A stretch of DNA of 64,000 nucleotides from Mahella australiensis 50-1 BON (GCF_000213255.1 NC_015520.1:1074001-1138000); one strand, 5' to 3'. Positions 44,714-54,267 are shown, counted from the stretch's first letter. The notes: generated by a model not told the origin, from the sequence alone. Translations and numbers: made by a program.

Positions 44714-45349
44714 ATGGCAGATTTTCGGGCTATAGCGGATGCGCTTAAAGCTGGCAATGCGCCTAAGGTTAAAGAATTGGTGCAGGCGGCAGTGGATGAA
44801 GGCGTGGATCCGGCTGAAATAGTAAATAACGGCCTTATAGTAGGTATGAGTGAGATAGGCGAATTGTTCAAACGCAATGAGGTCTATGTACCCGAGGTGC
44901 TTATAGCAGCAAGGGCAATGCATGCCGGTATGGATATTGTAAAACCATTGTTGGCTGAAAAAGGCAACATAACTATAGGCAAGGTTATCATTGGTACTGT
45001 CAAAGGAGATCTTCATGATATAGGCAAGAACCTGGTGGCCATGATGTTGGAGGGCGCTGGTTTCGAAGTTATCGATCTTGGCGTCGATGTATCGCCGGAG
45101 AAGTTCGTCGAGGCTATAAGGGATCATCAACCTCAGGTAGTGGGTATGTCGGCGTTGCTGACCACAACTATGCCGTCAATGAGGGATACCATAGAGGCGA
45201 TAAAAGCAGCTGGTCTGAGGGATAGCGTAAAGATAATGATAGGTGGTGCGCCTATAACGCAAAACTTTGCCGATGAAATAGGGGCTGACGGATATGCTCC
45301 TGATGCTGCATCCGCAGCCGATCTAGCCAAGGAACTTATAGGTAAATAA
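44714..45349 (+). CDS. Corrinoid (B12-binding) methyl carrier protein
   Basis: The 212-residue protein has an N-terminal four-helix cap (about 1-85) and a C-terminal cobalamin-binding Rossmann domain with the lower-ligand H101 in KGDLHDIGKNLV, SALLTTTM near 150 and GGAPIT near 178. It resembles MtgC/MtbC/MtaC carriers. ATG 44714 has GAGGAGG 9 bases upstream. It accepts or donates methyl together with the methyltransferase upstream. A terminator follows before the activation genes. Confidence 0.93.
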   Translation: MADFRAIADALKAGNAPKVKELVQAAVDEGVDPAEIVNNGLIVGMSEIGELFKRNEVYVPEVLIAARAMHAGMDIVKPLLAEKGNITIGKVIIGTVKGDLHDIGKNLVAMMLEGAGFEVIDLGVDVSPEKFVEAIRDHQPQVVGMSALLTTTMPSMRDTIEAIKAAGLRDSVKIMIGGAPITQNFADEIGADGYAPDAASAADLAKELIGK

Positions 45350-45361
45350 CATTTATTTTAC

Positions 45362-45388
45362 AAAAAGGCAGCTTTCGGCTGCTTTTTT
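45362..45388 (+). terminator. Intrinsic terminator after the corrinoid protein gene
   Basis: AAAAAGGCAGC pairs with GCTGCTTTTTT around a TTTCG loop, giving a GC stem and a T6 run. It would reduce transcription of the activation genes relative to the methyl carrier, which is needed in larger amounts. Confidence 0.8.
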
Positions 45389-45416
45389 GCTATTAAGGCT
45401 TAAGGAGATAGTGATT

Positions 45417-46100
45417 GTGGAGATATTGAAGAATTTCAAAATAAAGATTAATAAGGCAAATGTGCTTAAATATCTGGGTTACAAAAATCCTGAGGATGTA
45501 TCGTCGGCTGTAGAGGCCGATGTCGATGCTCAGATAGAAGTAGCGCAAGGATTACTGGAACCTGCGCTGATATATGAAGAATATCCTATAAAAGTAGATG
45601 AGGATCGACAAAAGGTATATATCTCCGAAGATAAAGCGTGGGATAGCCGCTTTGTATCTACCTATATGAAGGGCTGTGATACGATGATAGTGCTAGTATC
45701 TACCATAGGGCCCAAGCTGCCGGAAGAGATAAACAAGGCCTTTGCCCAAGGGGATTATTTAAGAGCAATGGCATTGGACGCTATAGCCGATAACGCTATA
45801 GACAACATCAATAAGCAATTTTGGGTTAAGTTAGTGAATAGGGTAAAAAAGGAGAGTAAGGGTATAACCGGCATGCTTAGTCCGGGCCACAGCGATTGGA
45901 GTCTAGAACAACAGAAGCTGCTGTTTGAACTTTTGGATGCGTCGGCCATAGGCGTATCGTTGACCGATTCATGCCTTATGATGCCCATTAAGTCTACGTC
46001 GGGTATATATGGTATAGGCAAGGAAATACCGATATCAAAATCATCGCATAATTGCGATATGTGCCCGATAAAGGGCTGTTTTATGAGAGAGGTGGGCTAA
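45417..46100 (+). CDS. Methionine synthase activation-domain-like protein of corrinoid system
   Basis: The 227-residue protein resembles the activation (reactivation) domain of B12-dependent methionine synthase: YISEDKAWDSRFVST, ATIADNAIDNIN-like helix and a C-terminal GYGIGKEIP-like stretch (IYGIGKEIP). A CDMCPIKGC cysteine cluster is at the end. GTG 45417 is chosen because AAGGAGA lies 8 bases upstream. It stands between a corrinoid protein and a RACo-type reactivator, so it likely helps to keep the corrinoid protein in its active Co(I) state. Confidence 0.8.
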   Translation: MEILKNFKIKINKANVLKYLGYKNPEDVSSAVEADVDAQIEVAQGLLEPALIYEEYPIKVDEDRQKVYISEDKAWDSRFVSTYMKGCDTMIVLVSTIGPKLPEEINKAFAQGDYLRAMALDAIADNAIDNINKQFWVKLVNRVKKESKGITGMLSPGHSDWSLEQQKLLFELLDASAIGVSLTDSCLMMPIKSTSGIYGIGKEIPISKSSHNCDMCPIKGCFMREVG

Positions 46101-46103
46101 GTT

Positions 46104-47921
46104 TTGTTTAACGTGGTTGTAAAAATGGATGACGATGACCTGCTATTGCAGGCGCAAGATGGGCAAAATCTGCTCAAATTACTAAGAGATAACGATGTAC
46201 CTATACCTTCGGCATGTGGTGGACGGCAGTTTTGTGGTAAATGCAAGGTAGAGGTACTCAAAGGCGATAAAACATTAGGTTATTATACTGCAGGTGAAAT
46301 GGATAGCCTTTCATATTTGGAACGGCAGATGGGTTATCATTTGGCTTGTGCTATAGCTGTATCCGAGGATATGGAGATAGCCATTGTGAATATGGAGGAA
46401 GAGGCTCGTATAATGACCGACAGCGCGTCGTCTACGTTTGCATTGGAGCCGGATATATACAAATATCACCTAGTGCTGCCTAAGCCGACTATATCAGATC
46501 AACGCAGTGATTTAAAGCGCATAGAGGACGCTGTGAATATAAGAGATGATGTGGACAGAAGCATATTGCGCCGTCTGCCTGATATATTGAGGAGCAATGA
46601 TTTTAACGTTACAGCCGCTTTTGTAGGCTATGAATTGATCGATGTAGAGGGCGGGGATACAACGGCGCATAAATACGGTATGGCCATAGACATAGGTACT
46701 ACGACGGTGGTCGGCTTTCTTATGGATATGAATACAGGGCTTCAGCTAGACGTTTATTCATTTTTAAATCCACAGAGGAGCCGTGGAGCAGATGTTATAT
46801 CGCGTATAGATTATACTATAAACAATGAGCACGGCTTGGAAGAATTAAGCCGTATGATAACGGACGATATAAACGATATGATAGAAGCGTTTACCAATAA
46901 AAACAATATATCGCGCAATAATATATACGAGGTCGCTGTAGTGGGCAATACGGTGATGATGCATCTCTTATTTGAGCTACCCGTGAAATATATAGCCACG
47001 TCGCCTTTTATACCGGTTATAGCCAAACGTTATTTCGTCAAAGCAAAGGACGCGGGTATCAACATAAATCCCAACGGGTATGTCTATCAAATACCCAATG
47101 TAGCCGGTTATGTAGGTTCTGATACCGTTGCTGCCATATTGGCATGCGATATGGCGCAACAGGATTCGATAAGCCTGATGCTGGACATAGGAACTAACGG
47201 CGAGATAGCCTTGGGCAATAAGGATATGATCTATGCTTGTTCAACAGCAGCCGGTCCGGCATTTGAAGGAGCGCAGATACGCAATGGCATAGGTGGCGTC
47301 AAAGGGGCTATAAACAAGATAACGCTGGATGGCGGCGTGGACTTTACTACTATAGGTGGCGAGCAGCCGATAGGCATATGCGGATCGGGTATAGTGGATG
47401 CCATATCGGAGATGCTCAAAGCCGGCATAATAGATGAATACGGCCGCATAAGGACGCGCGACGAGCTCGCGGGTACGCCGTTTGCCGACAGAATAATCGA
47501 GATAGATAATAAGCCCGCGTTCCTTTTGACGTATGTGGATAATGGCGAGAGTATAGCCATATGCCAGAAAGATGTGCGCGAGCTGCAACTCGCTAAAGGC
47601 GCTATCGCTGCCGGCGTGCGCATACTCATGAAAGAGGCTGGCATAACGATGGATCAAATAGAGCATGTTTATCTGGCTGGCGGTTTCGGCAATTATATAG
47701 ATTACAACAGTGCATGCAATATAGGCTTGTTGCCTATGGAACTGCGCGATAAGATTACTGGTATAGGCAACGGGGCGGGTGCCGGCGCTAAGATGTGCCT
47801 CATGTCGCAGCAGTATATGAAGAAGGCCGAGACTGTCAGGGATAAGATACATTATATAGAGTTATCCACGCGCCCCGACTTTCAGGATATTTTTATTGAT
47901 TTGATGGGATTTTCAATATAG
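46104..47921 (+). CDS. RACo-type corrinoid reductive activator
   Basis: The 605-residue protein has an N-terminal plant-type [2Fe-2S] domain (ACGGRQFCGKC and HLAC), a linker, and a C-terminal ASKHA ATPase domain (IDIGTTTVVGF near 195, DIGTNGEIAL near 360, GICGSGIVDAI near 420, AGGFGNYID near 530). RACo proteins reduce Co(II) corrinoid to Co(I) at the cost of ATP. TTG start at 46104 with GAGAGGTGGG upstream, 3 bases after the previous stop. It completes the corrinoid cluster. Confidence 0.93.
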   Translation: MFNVVVKMDDDDLLLQAQDGQNLLKLLRDNDVPIPSACGGRQFCGKCKVEVLKGDKTLGYYTAGEMDSLSYLERQMGYHLACAIAVSEDMEIAIVNMEEEARIMTDSASSTFALEPDIYKYHLVLPKPTISDQRSDLKRIEDAVNIRDDVDRSILRRLPDILRSNDFNVTAAFVGYELIDVEGGDTTAHKYGMAIDIGTTTVVGFLMDMNTGLQLDVYSFLNPQRSRGADVISRIDYTINNEHGLEELSRMITDDINDMIEAFTNKNNISRNNIYEVAVVGNTVMMHLLFELPVKYIATSPFIPVIAKRYFVKAKDAGININPNGYVYQIPNVAGYVGSDTVAAILACDMAQQDSISLMLDIGTNGEIALGNKDMIYACSTAAGPAFEGAQIRNGIGGVKGAINKITLDGGVDFTTIGGEQPIGICGSGIVDAISEMLKAGIIDEYGRIRTRDELAGTPFADRIIEIDNKPAFLLTYVDNGESIAICQKDVRELQLAKGAIAAGVRILMKEAGITMDQIEHVYLAGGFGNYIDYNSACNIGLLPMELRDKITGIGNGAGAGAKMCLMSQQYMKKAETVRDKIHYIELSTRPDFQDIFIDLMGFSI

Positions 47922-47947
47922 ACAAAAGTTTCTTTATATGTTAAACT
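47919..47947 (+). promoter_or_regulatory. Possible sigma-A promoter for the 48 kb operon
   Basis: TAGACA (47919-47924), 17-bp spacer, TAAACT (47942-47947). The -35 hexamer matches 5 of 6 and the -10 hexamer 4 of 6. It overlaps the stop of the corrinoid activator gene. Confidence 0.45.
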
Positions 47948-48006
47948 GATAGTGTAGATATCAATATTTTGTAAAGTGTAAATTCGATGTATAAGGGGGC
48001 GACGGC

Positions 48007-48870
48007 GTGAGTCTAGCCAAACGATTTGTCTTTATAGTATCGGTTGTATTATTGGCCGCATTTATCACGGCCGATGCCCCTTTCTATGCTCAAAATACGC
48101 ATCATGCCCAAATTGGCAAACAGATGATGATGGCTTCCGCTTCAGCCACTCAGAATGGCATTACGGTCATGACTTACAATATACATCATGGCCGCGATAT
48201 GAGCGGCCGTGATAATTTGGATAGTATAGTTCAAGAAATACGCTTATCAGGTGCGCAGATTATAGCGCTGCAGGAAGTGGACAGATATATGCCTCGTTCA
48301 GGGTTTAAGGATCAAGTTAAATATATAGCCGATCAATTATCCATGTATTATGCTTATGGAAAAACAATAGATATATTGAGTATAGAATACGGAAATGCCG
48401 TAATAAGCGCTTTCCCTATATTAAAACGGGAGAACATAATATTGCCCGGAAGCAGCATAGAGCCCAGGGCGTTGCTGAAGACCGAAATCGCTGTGGGAAA
48501 TGATATTTATAATGTGTGGGCCACTCATCTGGGATTATTGCGTGAAGATAGATTTAAGCAAATAGATGCTATAAATGCCGCTTTGGCTCAAGAGAGCAAA
48601 CCTACTATATTATTGGGTGATTTCAACAATATTTGTTCTTCGGATGAGATAAGTGACATATCCGATAGATTAAAAGACGTTGCCGCATTGCTTGGCAAGG
48701 GTGATGCAGGTACCTACGCTTATGGAGATAATGCGCCTAACGTGCGCATAGATTATATATGGGTAACCGACGATATATTGCCTGTTGAATATCATGTAAA
48801 TTTATTGGGCTTATCCGATCATGCCAGTGTAGTGGCGAAGTTACTGTTGAATGGCAAAAAGAATTTTTAG
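48007..48870 (+). CDS. Secreted endonuclease/exonuclease/phosphatase family protein
   Basis: The 287-residue protein begins with a signal peptide (about 1-28) and then the EEP fold: TVMTYNIHHG near 57, LQEVDRYMPR near 95, ATHLGLLREDR near 182, LLGDFNN near 207 and LSDHASVVA at the end, which hold the metal site residues. Members act on nucleic acids, sphingolipids or phosphoinositides; the substrate is not clear. GTG start. The next gene begins within 12 bases. Confidence 0.87.
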   Translation: MSLAKRFVFIVSVVLLAAFITADAPFYAQNTHHAQIGKQMMMASASATQNGITVMTYNIHHGRDMSGRDNLDSIVQEIRLSGAQIIALQEVDRYMPRSGFKDQVKYIADQLSMYYAYGKTIDILSIEYGNAVISAFPILKRENIILPGSSIEPRALLKTEIAVGNDIYNVWATHLGLLREDRFKQIDAINAALAQESKPTILLGDFNNICSSDEISDISDRLKDVAALLGKGDAGTYAYGDNAPNVRIDYIWVTDDILPVEYHVNLLGLSDHASVVAKLLLNGKKNF

Positions 48871-48880
48871 GAGGACTTAT

Positions 48881-50179
48881 ATGAAAAAGCTGCTTATAAT
48901 TACGGCATATATGGTTATTCTAAGTGCTGTGATATCAACGCCGTTATCGGCTTTAGCTGCCGATAATATCGTATATGTGATACCGGCTAAAGGCGAAGTG
49001 ACGCCAGCTATGGCGGGATTCGTATCATCGTCCATAGAACAAGCAGGTAAGGAAGGTGCGTCTGCGATAATACTCGATATAGATACGCCGGGTGGATATG
49101 TCCAGTCGGCTATGGATATTAAGGATGCTATAATGGACTCTCCGGTTCCTGTAATATCATATGTGAATAAACGTGCGCTGTCTGCCGGTGTACTTATAGC
49201 CATAGCAGCGGATCATTTGGTCATGGCTCCAGCTAGCCATATGGGTGCTGCTGAGACCATACCCAATACCGAAAAAAATATAGCAGCTTGGTCAGGCGAG
49301 CTCATGGCCACCGCCGAGCAGCGCGGCAAGGACCCTCAGGTGGTGGCTGCTATGGTGGATAAAGATATAGAAATACCCGGCCTGGTAGAAAAAGGTAAAC
49401 TACTGGATTTAACGGCCAATAAGGCATTGGAGATAGATTACGCTGAAGCGGTATTAACTGATATAAATGATGTTTTAGCGGAGTATGACATGAACGGATA
49501 TGCTGTGAAAAATATAGAGCCAGATTGGCGCATGAGATGGGCGGCTTTTATAAGCAGTAGCGCAATTGCTCCTATATTGCTGGGTATAGGTATAGTGTCC
49601 TTGCTTATAGAGATATTCACGGTAGGATTCGGCATATTCGGAACTATAGGCATTATATCCTTGGCGCTGTATTTTGGAGGCAATATGTTGGCAGGCTATA
49701 GTGGATGGGAGGCTATATTGCTGTTTATAGCCGGTATAGTGCTGTTGCTTATAGAAGCTGCTGCGCCAGGGTTGGGTGCGGCAGGCATAGGAGGTATAAT
49801 AGCTGTGATAGCCAGTATATTTTTTGCATCGCCATCGCCCACATCAGCCATTATATCTATAGTAGTGGCTATAGCCATATGTGCAGTGGGATTGCCGTTG
49901 GCGTTTAAGTATTTTACTAAAAGCCGTTTATTTGATCGCCTCATATTATCAACGGCTGAAAGGGGGGAGAGCGGGTTTATCGGCACTACTACATCTGCCG
50001 ATTATATAGGTAAAACCGGTGTAACTGTCACACCGCTGCGCCCGGCCGGTACGGCTTTAATAGATGACAAACGCGTCGATGTAGTATCCGAAGGGGCTTT
50101 TATAGATAAAGGAGCAAGGGTGCGCGTAATTAAGGTGGAGGGTCCACGAGTGGTGGTAGAGGAAATAGTTGAGCGATAA
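48881..50179 (+). CDS. NfeD-type membrane serine protease (long form)
   Basis: The 432-residue protein has a signal sequence (about 1-26), a ClpP-class protease domain with likely nucleophile S101 in KRALSAGVLIA and IDTPGGYV near 66, four membrane helices (about 220-345) and a C-terminal OB-fold NfeD domain (about 375-432; GKTGVTVTPLRPAGTA). Long NfeD proteins act with flotillin/stomatin-type proteins, and floA follows. ATG 48881 has AGGAGG 6 bases upstream. Confidence 0.93.
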   Translation: MKKLLIITAYMVILSAVISTPLSALAADNIVYVIPAKGEVTPAMAGFVSSSIEQAGKEGASAIILDIDTPGGYVQSAMDIKDAIMDSPVPVISYVNKRALSAGVLIAIAADHLVMAPASHMGAAETIPNTEKNIAAWSGELMATAEQRGKDPQVVAAMVDKDIEIPGLVEKGKLLDLTANKALEIDYAEAVLTDINDVLAEYDMNGYAVKNIEPDWRMRWAAFISSSAIAPILLGIGIVSLLIEIFTVGFGIFGTIGIISLALYFGGNMLAGYSGWEAILLFIAGIVLLLIEAAAPGLGAAGIGGIIAVIASIFFASPSPTSAIISIVVAIAICAVGLPLAFKYFTKSRLFDRLILSTAERGESGFIGTTTSADYIGKTGVTVTPLRPAGTALIDDKRVDVVSEGAFIDKGARVRVIKVEGPRVVVEEIVER

Positions 50180-50205
50180 CCAAATAGAGATGGAGGAAAT
50201 ATTTT

Positions 50206-51183
50206 ATGGAATGGTTGATAATACTCATAATTATAGTTATACTGGCAATAGTGGTTTTGAGTTTTGTGCCGTTGGGCTTATGGATATCGGCTTTGGCCGC
50301 GGGGGTACATATAGGCATAGTTACGCTTATAGGCATGCGCTTGAGGAGGGTTGTACCCGCCCGCATAGTGAATCCGCTCATTAAGGCTACTAAGGCGGGT
50401 ATAGATGTCGATGTAAATAAGCTGGAGGCACATTATCTGGCTGGCGGTAATGTAGATAGAGTGGTCAATGCTTTGATAGCAGCACAAAGAGCGGCTATTC
50501 CGTTGCCGTTTGAGCGAGCAGCAGCTATAGACCTGGCAGGCCGGAATGTGTTGGAGGCCGTTCAGATGAGCGTTAATCCCAAAGTAATAGAAACACCTCA
50601 GGTATCAGCGGTTGCAAAAGACGGTATAGAGGTCATCGCCAAGGCGCGTGTAACCGTGCGCGCCAATATCGACCGCTTGGTAGGCGGCGCTGGAGAAGAG
50701 ACCATCATAGCCCGTGTGGGAGAGGGCATAGTTACAACTGTAGGTTCGGCAGCAAATCATAAAGAAGTACTAGAAAATCCGGACTCGATATCTCAAACGG
50801 TGTTGGAAAAAGGTCTGGATGCAGGTACGGCTTTTGAGATACTTTCCATAGATATAGCCGATGTCGACGTTGGCAGAAATATAGGTGCGAGATTGCAGAT
50901 GGATCAGGCTGAGGCCGATAAGAATATAGCGCAGGCCAGGGCCGAGGAGCGCCGTGCTATGGCAGTAGCTCAGGAGCAGGAGATGAGGGCGAGGGTTCAG
51001 GAGATGCGCGCTAAAGTCGTCGAAGCTGAGGCCGAGGTACCAAAGGCTATGGCGCAGGCTTTGCGCGAAGGCAAGCTCGGTGTTATGGATTACTACCATA
51101 TGCAGAATATCCTATCTGATACGCAGATGCGCAATGCCATAGCTGAGGAAAATAAATCCGAAAAACCAGGGGATGAGAGGTAG
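50206..51183 (+). CDS. floA: Flotillin-like protein FloA
   Basis: The 325-residue protein has an N-terminal membrane anchor (about 2-50), a PHB/SPFH domain ([33 protein letters not shown]) and a C-terminal Ala/Glu-rich helical region ([22 protein letters not shown] is too long to be a loop and suggests a coiled coil). FloA organises membrane microdomains in Firmicutes. It follows the NfeD gene, its usual partner. Confidence 0.94.
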   Translation: MEWLIILIIIVILAIVVLSFVPLGLWISALAAGVHIGIVTLIGMRLRRVVPARIVNPLIKATKAGIDVDVNKLEAHYLAGGNVDRVVNALIAAQRAAIPLPFERAAAIDLAGRNVLEAVQMSVNPKVIETPQVSAVAKDGIEVIAKARVTVRANIDRLVGGAGEETIIARVGEGIVTTVGSAANHKEVLENPDSISQTVLEKGLDAGTAFEILSIDIADVDVGRNIGARLQMDQAEADKNIAQARAEERRAMAVAQEQEMRARVQEMRAKVVEAEAEVPKAMAQALREGKLGVMDYYHMQNILSDTQMRNAIAEENKSEKPGDER

Positions 51184-51188
51184 AGATT

Positions 51189-51545
51189 ATGGACGAATGG
51201 ATTATACCTATTATCATATTGATAGGTATTATGATGTCCTTAATTGGTGATAGAAATACGAAAAAAAATAATGACAGTAAAAAGAAGCATGTTATGCCAC
51301 CGCCGCCACCGCCTAAAAGTGCATTTAAGCCTGCGCCGGCATCTGCTGACAAAGCGACTGTTATAGCCGTTTCTGCTACCTCATTGCCTAAACAACCAGA
51401 GTCAGTGCCACGGCAAACAACCATATCTAATACCAGGTGCGATGGTGATGATTTCAAATTGCGTGTCAGAGGCGGGGAGTTGAAGCGCGCGATGGTGATG
51501 ATGGAGGTATTAGGGCCTCCAAAATCGGAGAAGCATAGAAGATGA
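51189..51545 (+). CDS. Small membrane-anchored proline-rich protein of unknown function
   Basis: The 118-residue protein has one N-terminal membrane helix (about 4-20), a basic stretch, a run of prolines (PPPPPP near 38), a Ser/Ala-rich low-complexity middle, and a C-terminal segment LKRAMVMMEVLGPPKSEKHRR-like that I recognise as a common ending of uncharacterised clostridial proteins. It begins 5 bases after floA and ends before a terminator, so it belongs to the nfeD-floA operon. No function is proposed. Confidence 0.7.
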   Translation: MDEWIIPIIILIGIMMSLIGDRNTKKNNDSKKKHVMPPPPPPKSAFKPAPASADKATVIAVSATSLPKQPESVPRQTTISNTRCDGDDFKLRVRGGELKRAMVMMEVLGPPKSEKHRR

Positions 51546-51551
51546 TCCCGT

Positions 51552-51585
51552 AAGCCTGTCCATATGGATGGGCTTATTCTTTTTT
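51552..51585 (+). terminator. Terminator before yqfC
   Basis: AAGCCTGTCC pairs with GGATGGGCTT (wobbles included) around ATAT, followed by ATTCTTTTTT. It ends the nfeD-floA operon. Confidence 0.75.
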
Positions 51586-51627
51586 AAAACGACAGCGCAT
51601 ACATTTATGGAGAAGGAGTTGAAGTGT

Positions 51628-51906
51628 ATGCCTAAGCGTTCGTCCGAACAATTAAAATCATTTTTGTCCAGCATGCTGGATTTACCACAGGATGTGGTAT
51701 TGGACCTACCAAGATTGATAGCACTGGGCAAGACGCAACTTTATATAGAGAATCATAAAGGGATTATAGAATATACGCCGGAGCGGATACGCGTAAATTC
51801 CGCTATAGGTGTTATAAGGCTGACCGGCAAGGGCATGTCCATAAAGACCATCGAAACGGAGGAGATACTTGTTAGCGGTCAGTTGACGTCTATAGAGTTT
51901 CTATGA
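51628..51906 (+). CDS. yqfC: Sporulation protein YqfC
   Basis: The 92-residue protein is the YqfC/YabP family member that precedes yqfD in spore formers; in Bacillus the gene is under sigma-E control. The conserved core is LDLPQDVVLDLPRL, QLYIENHKGI and ITLTGKGM-like VIRLTGKGMSIK. ATG 51628 is chosen with AAGGAG 10 bases upstream; an ATG at 51607 would place the site inside the gene. I did not see a clear sigma-E promoter. Confidence 0.9.
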   Translation: MPKRSSEQLKSFLSSMLDLPQDVVLDLPRLIALGKTQLYIENHKGIIEYTPERIRVNSAIGVIRLTGKGMSIKTIETEEILVSGQLTSIEFL

Positions 51907-51930
51907 CAAATATAACCGCGGGGTGTAAAT

Positions 51931-53157
51931 ATGTTTGTATCTGCTATATGGCATTATATTTTTGGATATGTTATCATCAGAGTAGAAGGAATGTCGCTGG
52001 AGAAGTTTATAAATTTATGCCTTCAGCGTGGCATTCACCTATGGGATGTGAGGCGCCAATCCTATAGCGTACTTAAAGCGCGTATAAGCATAAAAGGGTT
52101 AAAACAGCTTATTTCAATATCGTATATAACGCATTGCCGCATAGAGGTATTGTCTAAACGTGGGTTACCTTTTTTATTTTCGCGCCTTAAGCGCCGATAT
52201 ATGTTTATAGCTGGATTTATATTATTTTTTGTTATAATATATATATTATCCTCATTTATATGGACGGTGGAAATAAGCGGCAATGCAAGGGTATCTGGGC
52301 AGCGCATTTTGGAAGAACTGGCGGATAGTGGTTTGAAGCCGGGTATACGCAGAGAGGGTTTATCTATAAATGATATTGAGAATGATATGCTTATTAAGAT
52401 GCCCGAGTTATCGTGGATTGGAATAGAATTAAGGGGTACCAAGGCTATAGTGCGCATCGTGGAAGCTGTTATGCCGCCTGAACGCATCGATATAGATCAA
52501 CCGTGCGATATAATAGCATCTAAGGACGGCGTTATAAGCAAAATTACAGTCATGCAGGGCCAGTCTGTGGTTAAGGTAGGTCAGACGGTTAAAAAAGGCC
52601 AACTCCTCATTACAGGGGTTATAGAAAAAGAAGGCATGGATACGCGCTATGTACATGCCATGGGTGAGGTATTGGCGCGTAGGTGGTATGAAGGGCATGC
52701 CAAAGCATCGATTGTATCGGTACGCAAGAAGCGTACCGGCAGCGTGATGAGCAAAAAATATATGATAATAGGGAAAAGAAAAATAAATATAAGCGATCCC
52801 GATATAACTTACTCCAGTTATGATAAAATAGAAGTAGTAAATATATCATTGGACAAAATAGGAATACCAATGAAAATGATTACCGAAAAATATTATGAAA
52901 CTATAGAGGAAACGTCTACTCAAGACATAGAAGCTGTACAAAAGAAAGTACAACAATTGGCTATAGAAGACGCAAAGAAAAATCTGCCGCAAGAGGTAAA
53001 AGAAATAGCTGATGAAACTGTAACTTTCAGCATGGATGATGATGGTACAATACATGCCGATGCTTTATTAGAAGTAATAGAGCGCATCGATCAGGAGCAG
53101 GCAATAGAGATACCTATAGAGGAGGAAAACAATAGTGGTAATACAGCTAAACGTTGA
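51931..53157 (+). CDS. yqfD: Sporulation protein YqfD
   Basis: The 408-residue protein has an N-terminal cytoplasmic part, one membrane helix (about 90-110; AGFILFFVIIYILSSFIW) and a large external part with a POTRA-like start (VEISGNARVSG). YqfD is made in the mother cell during sporulation. It follows yqfC by 24 bases and overlaps phoH by 23 bases, which indicates coupling with phoH translation. Confidence 0.91.
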   Translation: MFVSAIWHYIFGYVIIRVEGMSLEKFINLCLQRGIHLWDVRRQSYSVLKARISIKGLKQLISISYITHCRIEVLSKRGLPFLFSRLKRRYMFIAGFILFFVIIYILSSFIWTVEISGNARVSGQRILEELADSGLKPGIRREGLSINDIENDMLIKMPELSWIGIELRGTKAIVRIVEAVMPPERIDIDQPCDIIASKDGVISKITVMQGQSVVKVGQTVKKGQLLITGVIEKEGMDTRYVHAMGEVLARRWYEGHAKASIVSVRKKRTGSVMSKKYMIIGKRKINISDPDITYSSYDKIEVVNISLDKIGIPMKMITEKYYETIEETSTQDIEAVQKKVQQLAIEDAKKNLPQEVKEIADETVTFSMDDDGTIHADALLEVIERIDQEQAIEIPIEEENNSGNTAKR

Positions 53158-54106
53158 TAGCATGGAGGAGATAGCTGGTTTGTTTGGGACATTTGATGAA
53201 AATGCCAAGCTGATAGAAGAACAGACCGGGGCACGGATTGTGGCGCGTGGAACCGAACTTAGGATAGAGGGTACCGAAGAAGAGGTTATGTTAGCTCAAA
53301 AAGTGGTAAATGATTTGTTGGTCAAGATACAGCGCCGCGAGCCCATAGATAAAATAAGCATACAATATGCCATAGACTTGGCTAAAGAAGGAAATGAAAC
53401 TTTTATAAAAGAAAAACTCAGCGATGTAGTATGTGTGACTCACAGAGGCAAACAAATAAAATGTAAAACTATAGGCCAGAAAGCCTACGTAGACGCCATT
53501 CGCAACAACGACCTGGTATTCGGCATAGGGCCGGCCGGTACAGGTAAAACTTACCTGGCAGTGGCTATGGCGGTGGTGGCTTTTAAGAACAAAGAGGTGG
53601 CACGCATCATATTAACCAGGCCGGCTGTGGAAGCGGGAGAGAAGCTTGGCTTTTTACCAGGTGACCTACAGGAAAAGGTTGATCCGTATCTGCGCCCGTT
53701 ATATGATGCCATGTACGATATAATAGGTGTGGACAGCTTTCAGAAGATGATGGAACGGGGCGCTGTAGAAGTGGCACCGCTGGCCTATATGCGCGGTCGG
53801 ACGCTAGACGATGCATTCATAATATTGGACGAAGCGCAAAATACGACGCCTGAACAAATGAAGATGTTTTTGACGCGTATGGGTTTCGGCTCTAAGATGG
53901 TGGTGACGGGTGATATAACGCAGATAGACCTTCCGCACGATAAGATATCAGGGCTTATGCATGCCGCTCGTGTGCTGCGCGATGTAAAGGGTGTAGAATT
54001 CGTTTATCTTACCGAAAAAGATGTGGTACGTCACGAGCTGGTGCAACGCGTGATAAAGGCATATGAAGCGTATGAAAAAAACAATGCTCCAGCTTCGCAG
54101 TCATAG
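53135..54106 (+). CDS. phoH: PhoH-like ATPase
   Basis: The 323-residue protein has an N-terminal KH-like RNA-binding region (about 1-70) and a PhoH ATPase domain with Walker A GPAGTGKT at 132-139, Walker B FIILDEAQN near 228 and sensor TGDITQIDLP near 265. PhoH proteins are putative RNA helicase/ATPase partners of YbeY. GTG 53135 has GAGGAGG 8 bases upstream. The gene that usually follows, yqfF/pgpH, is absent here. Confidence 0.95.
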   Translation: MVIQLNVDSMEEIAGLFGTFDENAKLIEEQTGARIVARGTELRIEGTEEEVMLAQKVVNDLLVKIQRREPIDKISIQYAIDLAKEGNETFIKEKLSDVVCVTHRGKQIKCKTIGQKAYVDAIRNNDLVFGIGPAGTGKTYLAVAMAVVAFKNKEVARIILTRPAVEAGEKLGFLPGDLQEKVDPYLRPLYDAMYDIIGVDSFQKMMERGAVEVAPLAYMRGRTLDDAFIILDEAQNTTPEQMKMFLTRMGFGSKMVVTGDITQIDLPHDKISGLMHAARVLRDVKGVEFVYLTEKDVVRHELVQRVIKAYEAYEKNNAPASQS

Positions 54107-54143
54107 CGAGGCGACCTTATATTGCGTGGGGCGTATAGCCATA

Positions 54144-54267
54144 ATACGCATCTTCGATTCGTAATATGACAGATTCAGCGTGTGCAATGATATAAAAGCC
54201 TACGCCCGCTCAGCATATATGTCAAGCCTTATGCCACGTACACATATTACGAATTACAGATACGCAT
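54144..54267. repeat. 124-bp repeat element with short terminal inverted repeats and 8-bp direct flanks
   Basis: Direct copies of ATACGCAT lie at 54144-54151 and 54260-54267. Inside them TTCGTAATATG (54158-54168) and CATATTACGAA (54243-54253) are an 11-bp inverted repeat. The interior holds GCCCGCTCAGCATATATGT (54204-54222), exact inverse of 41126-41144 in the branched element. The layout looks like a small non-autonomous transposable element. The gap 54107-54315 has no gene; apart from the repeat only a small GCGTAT / ATACGC hairpin is seen. Confidence 0.65.
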
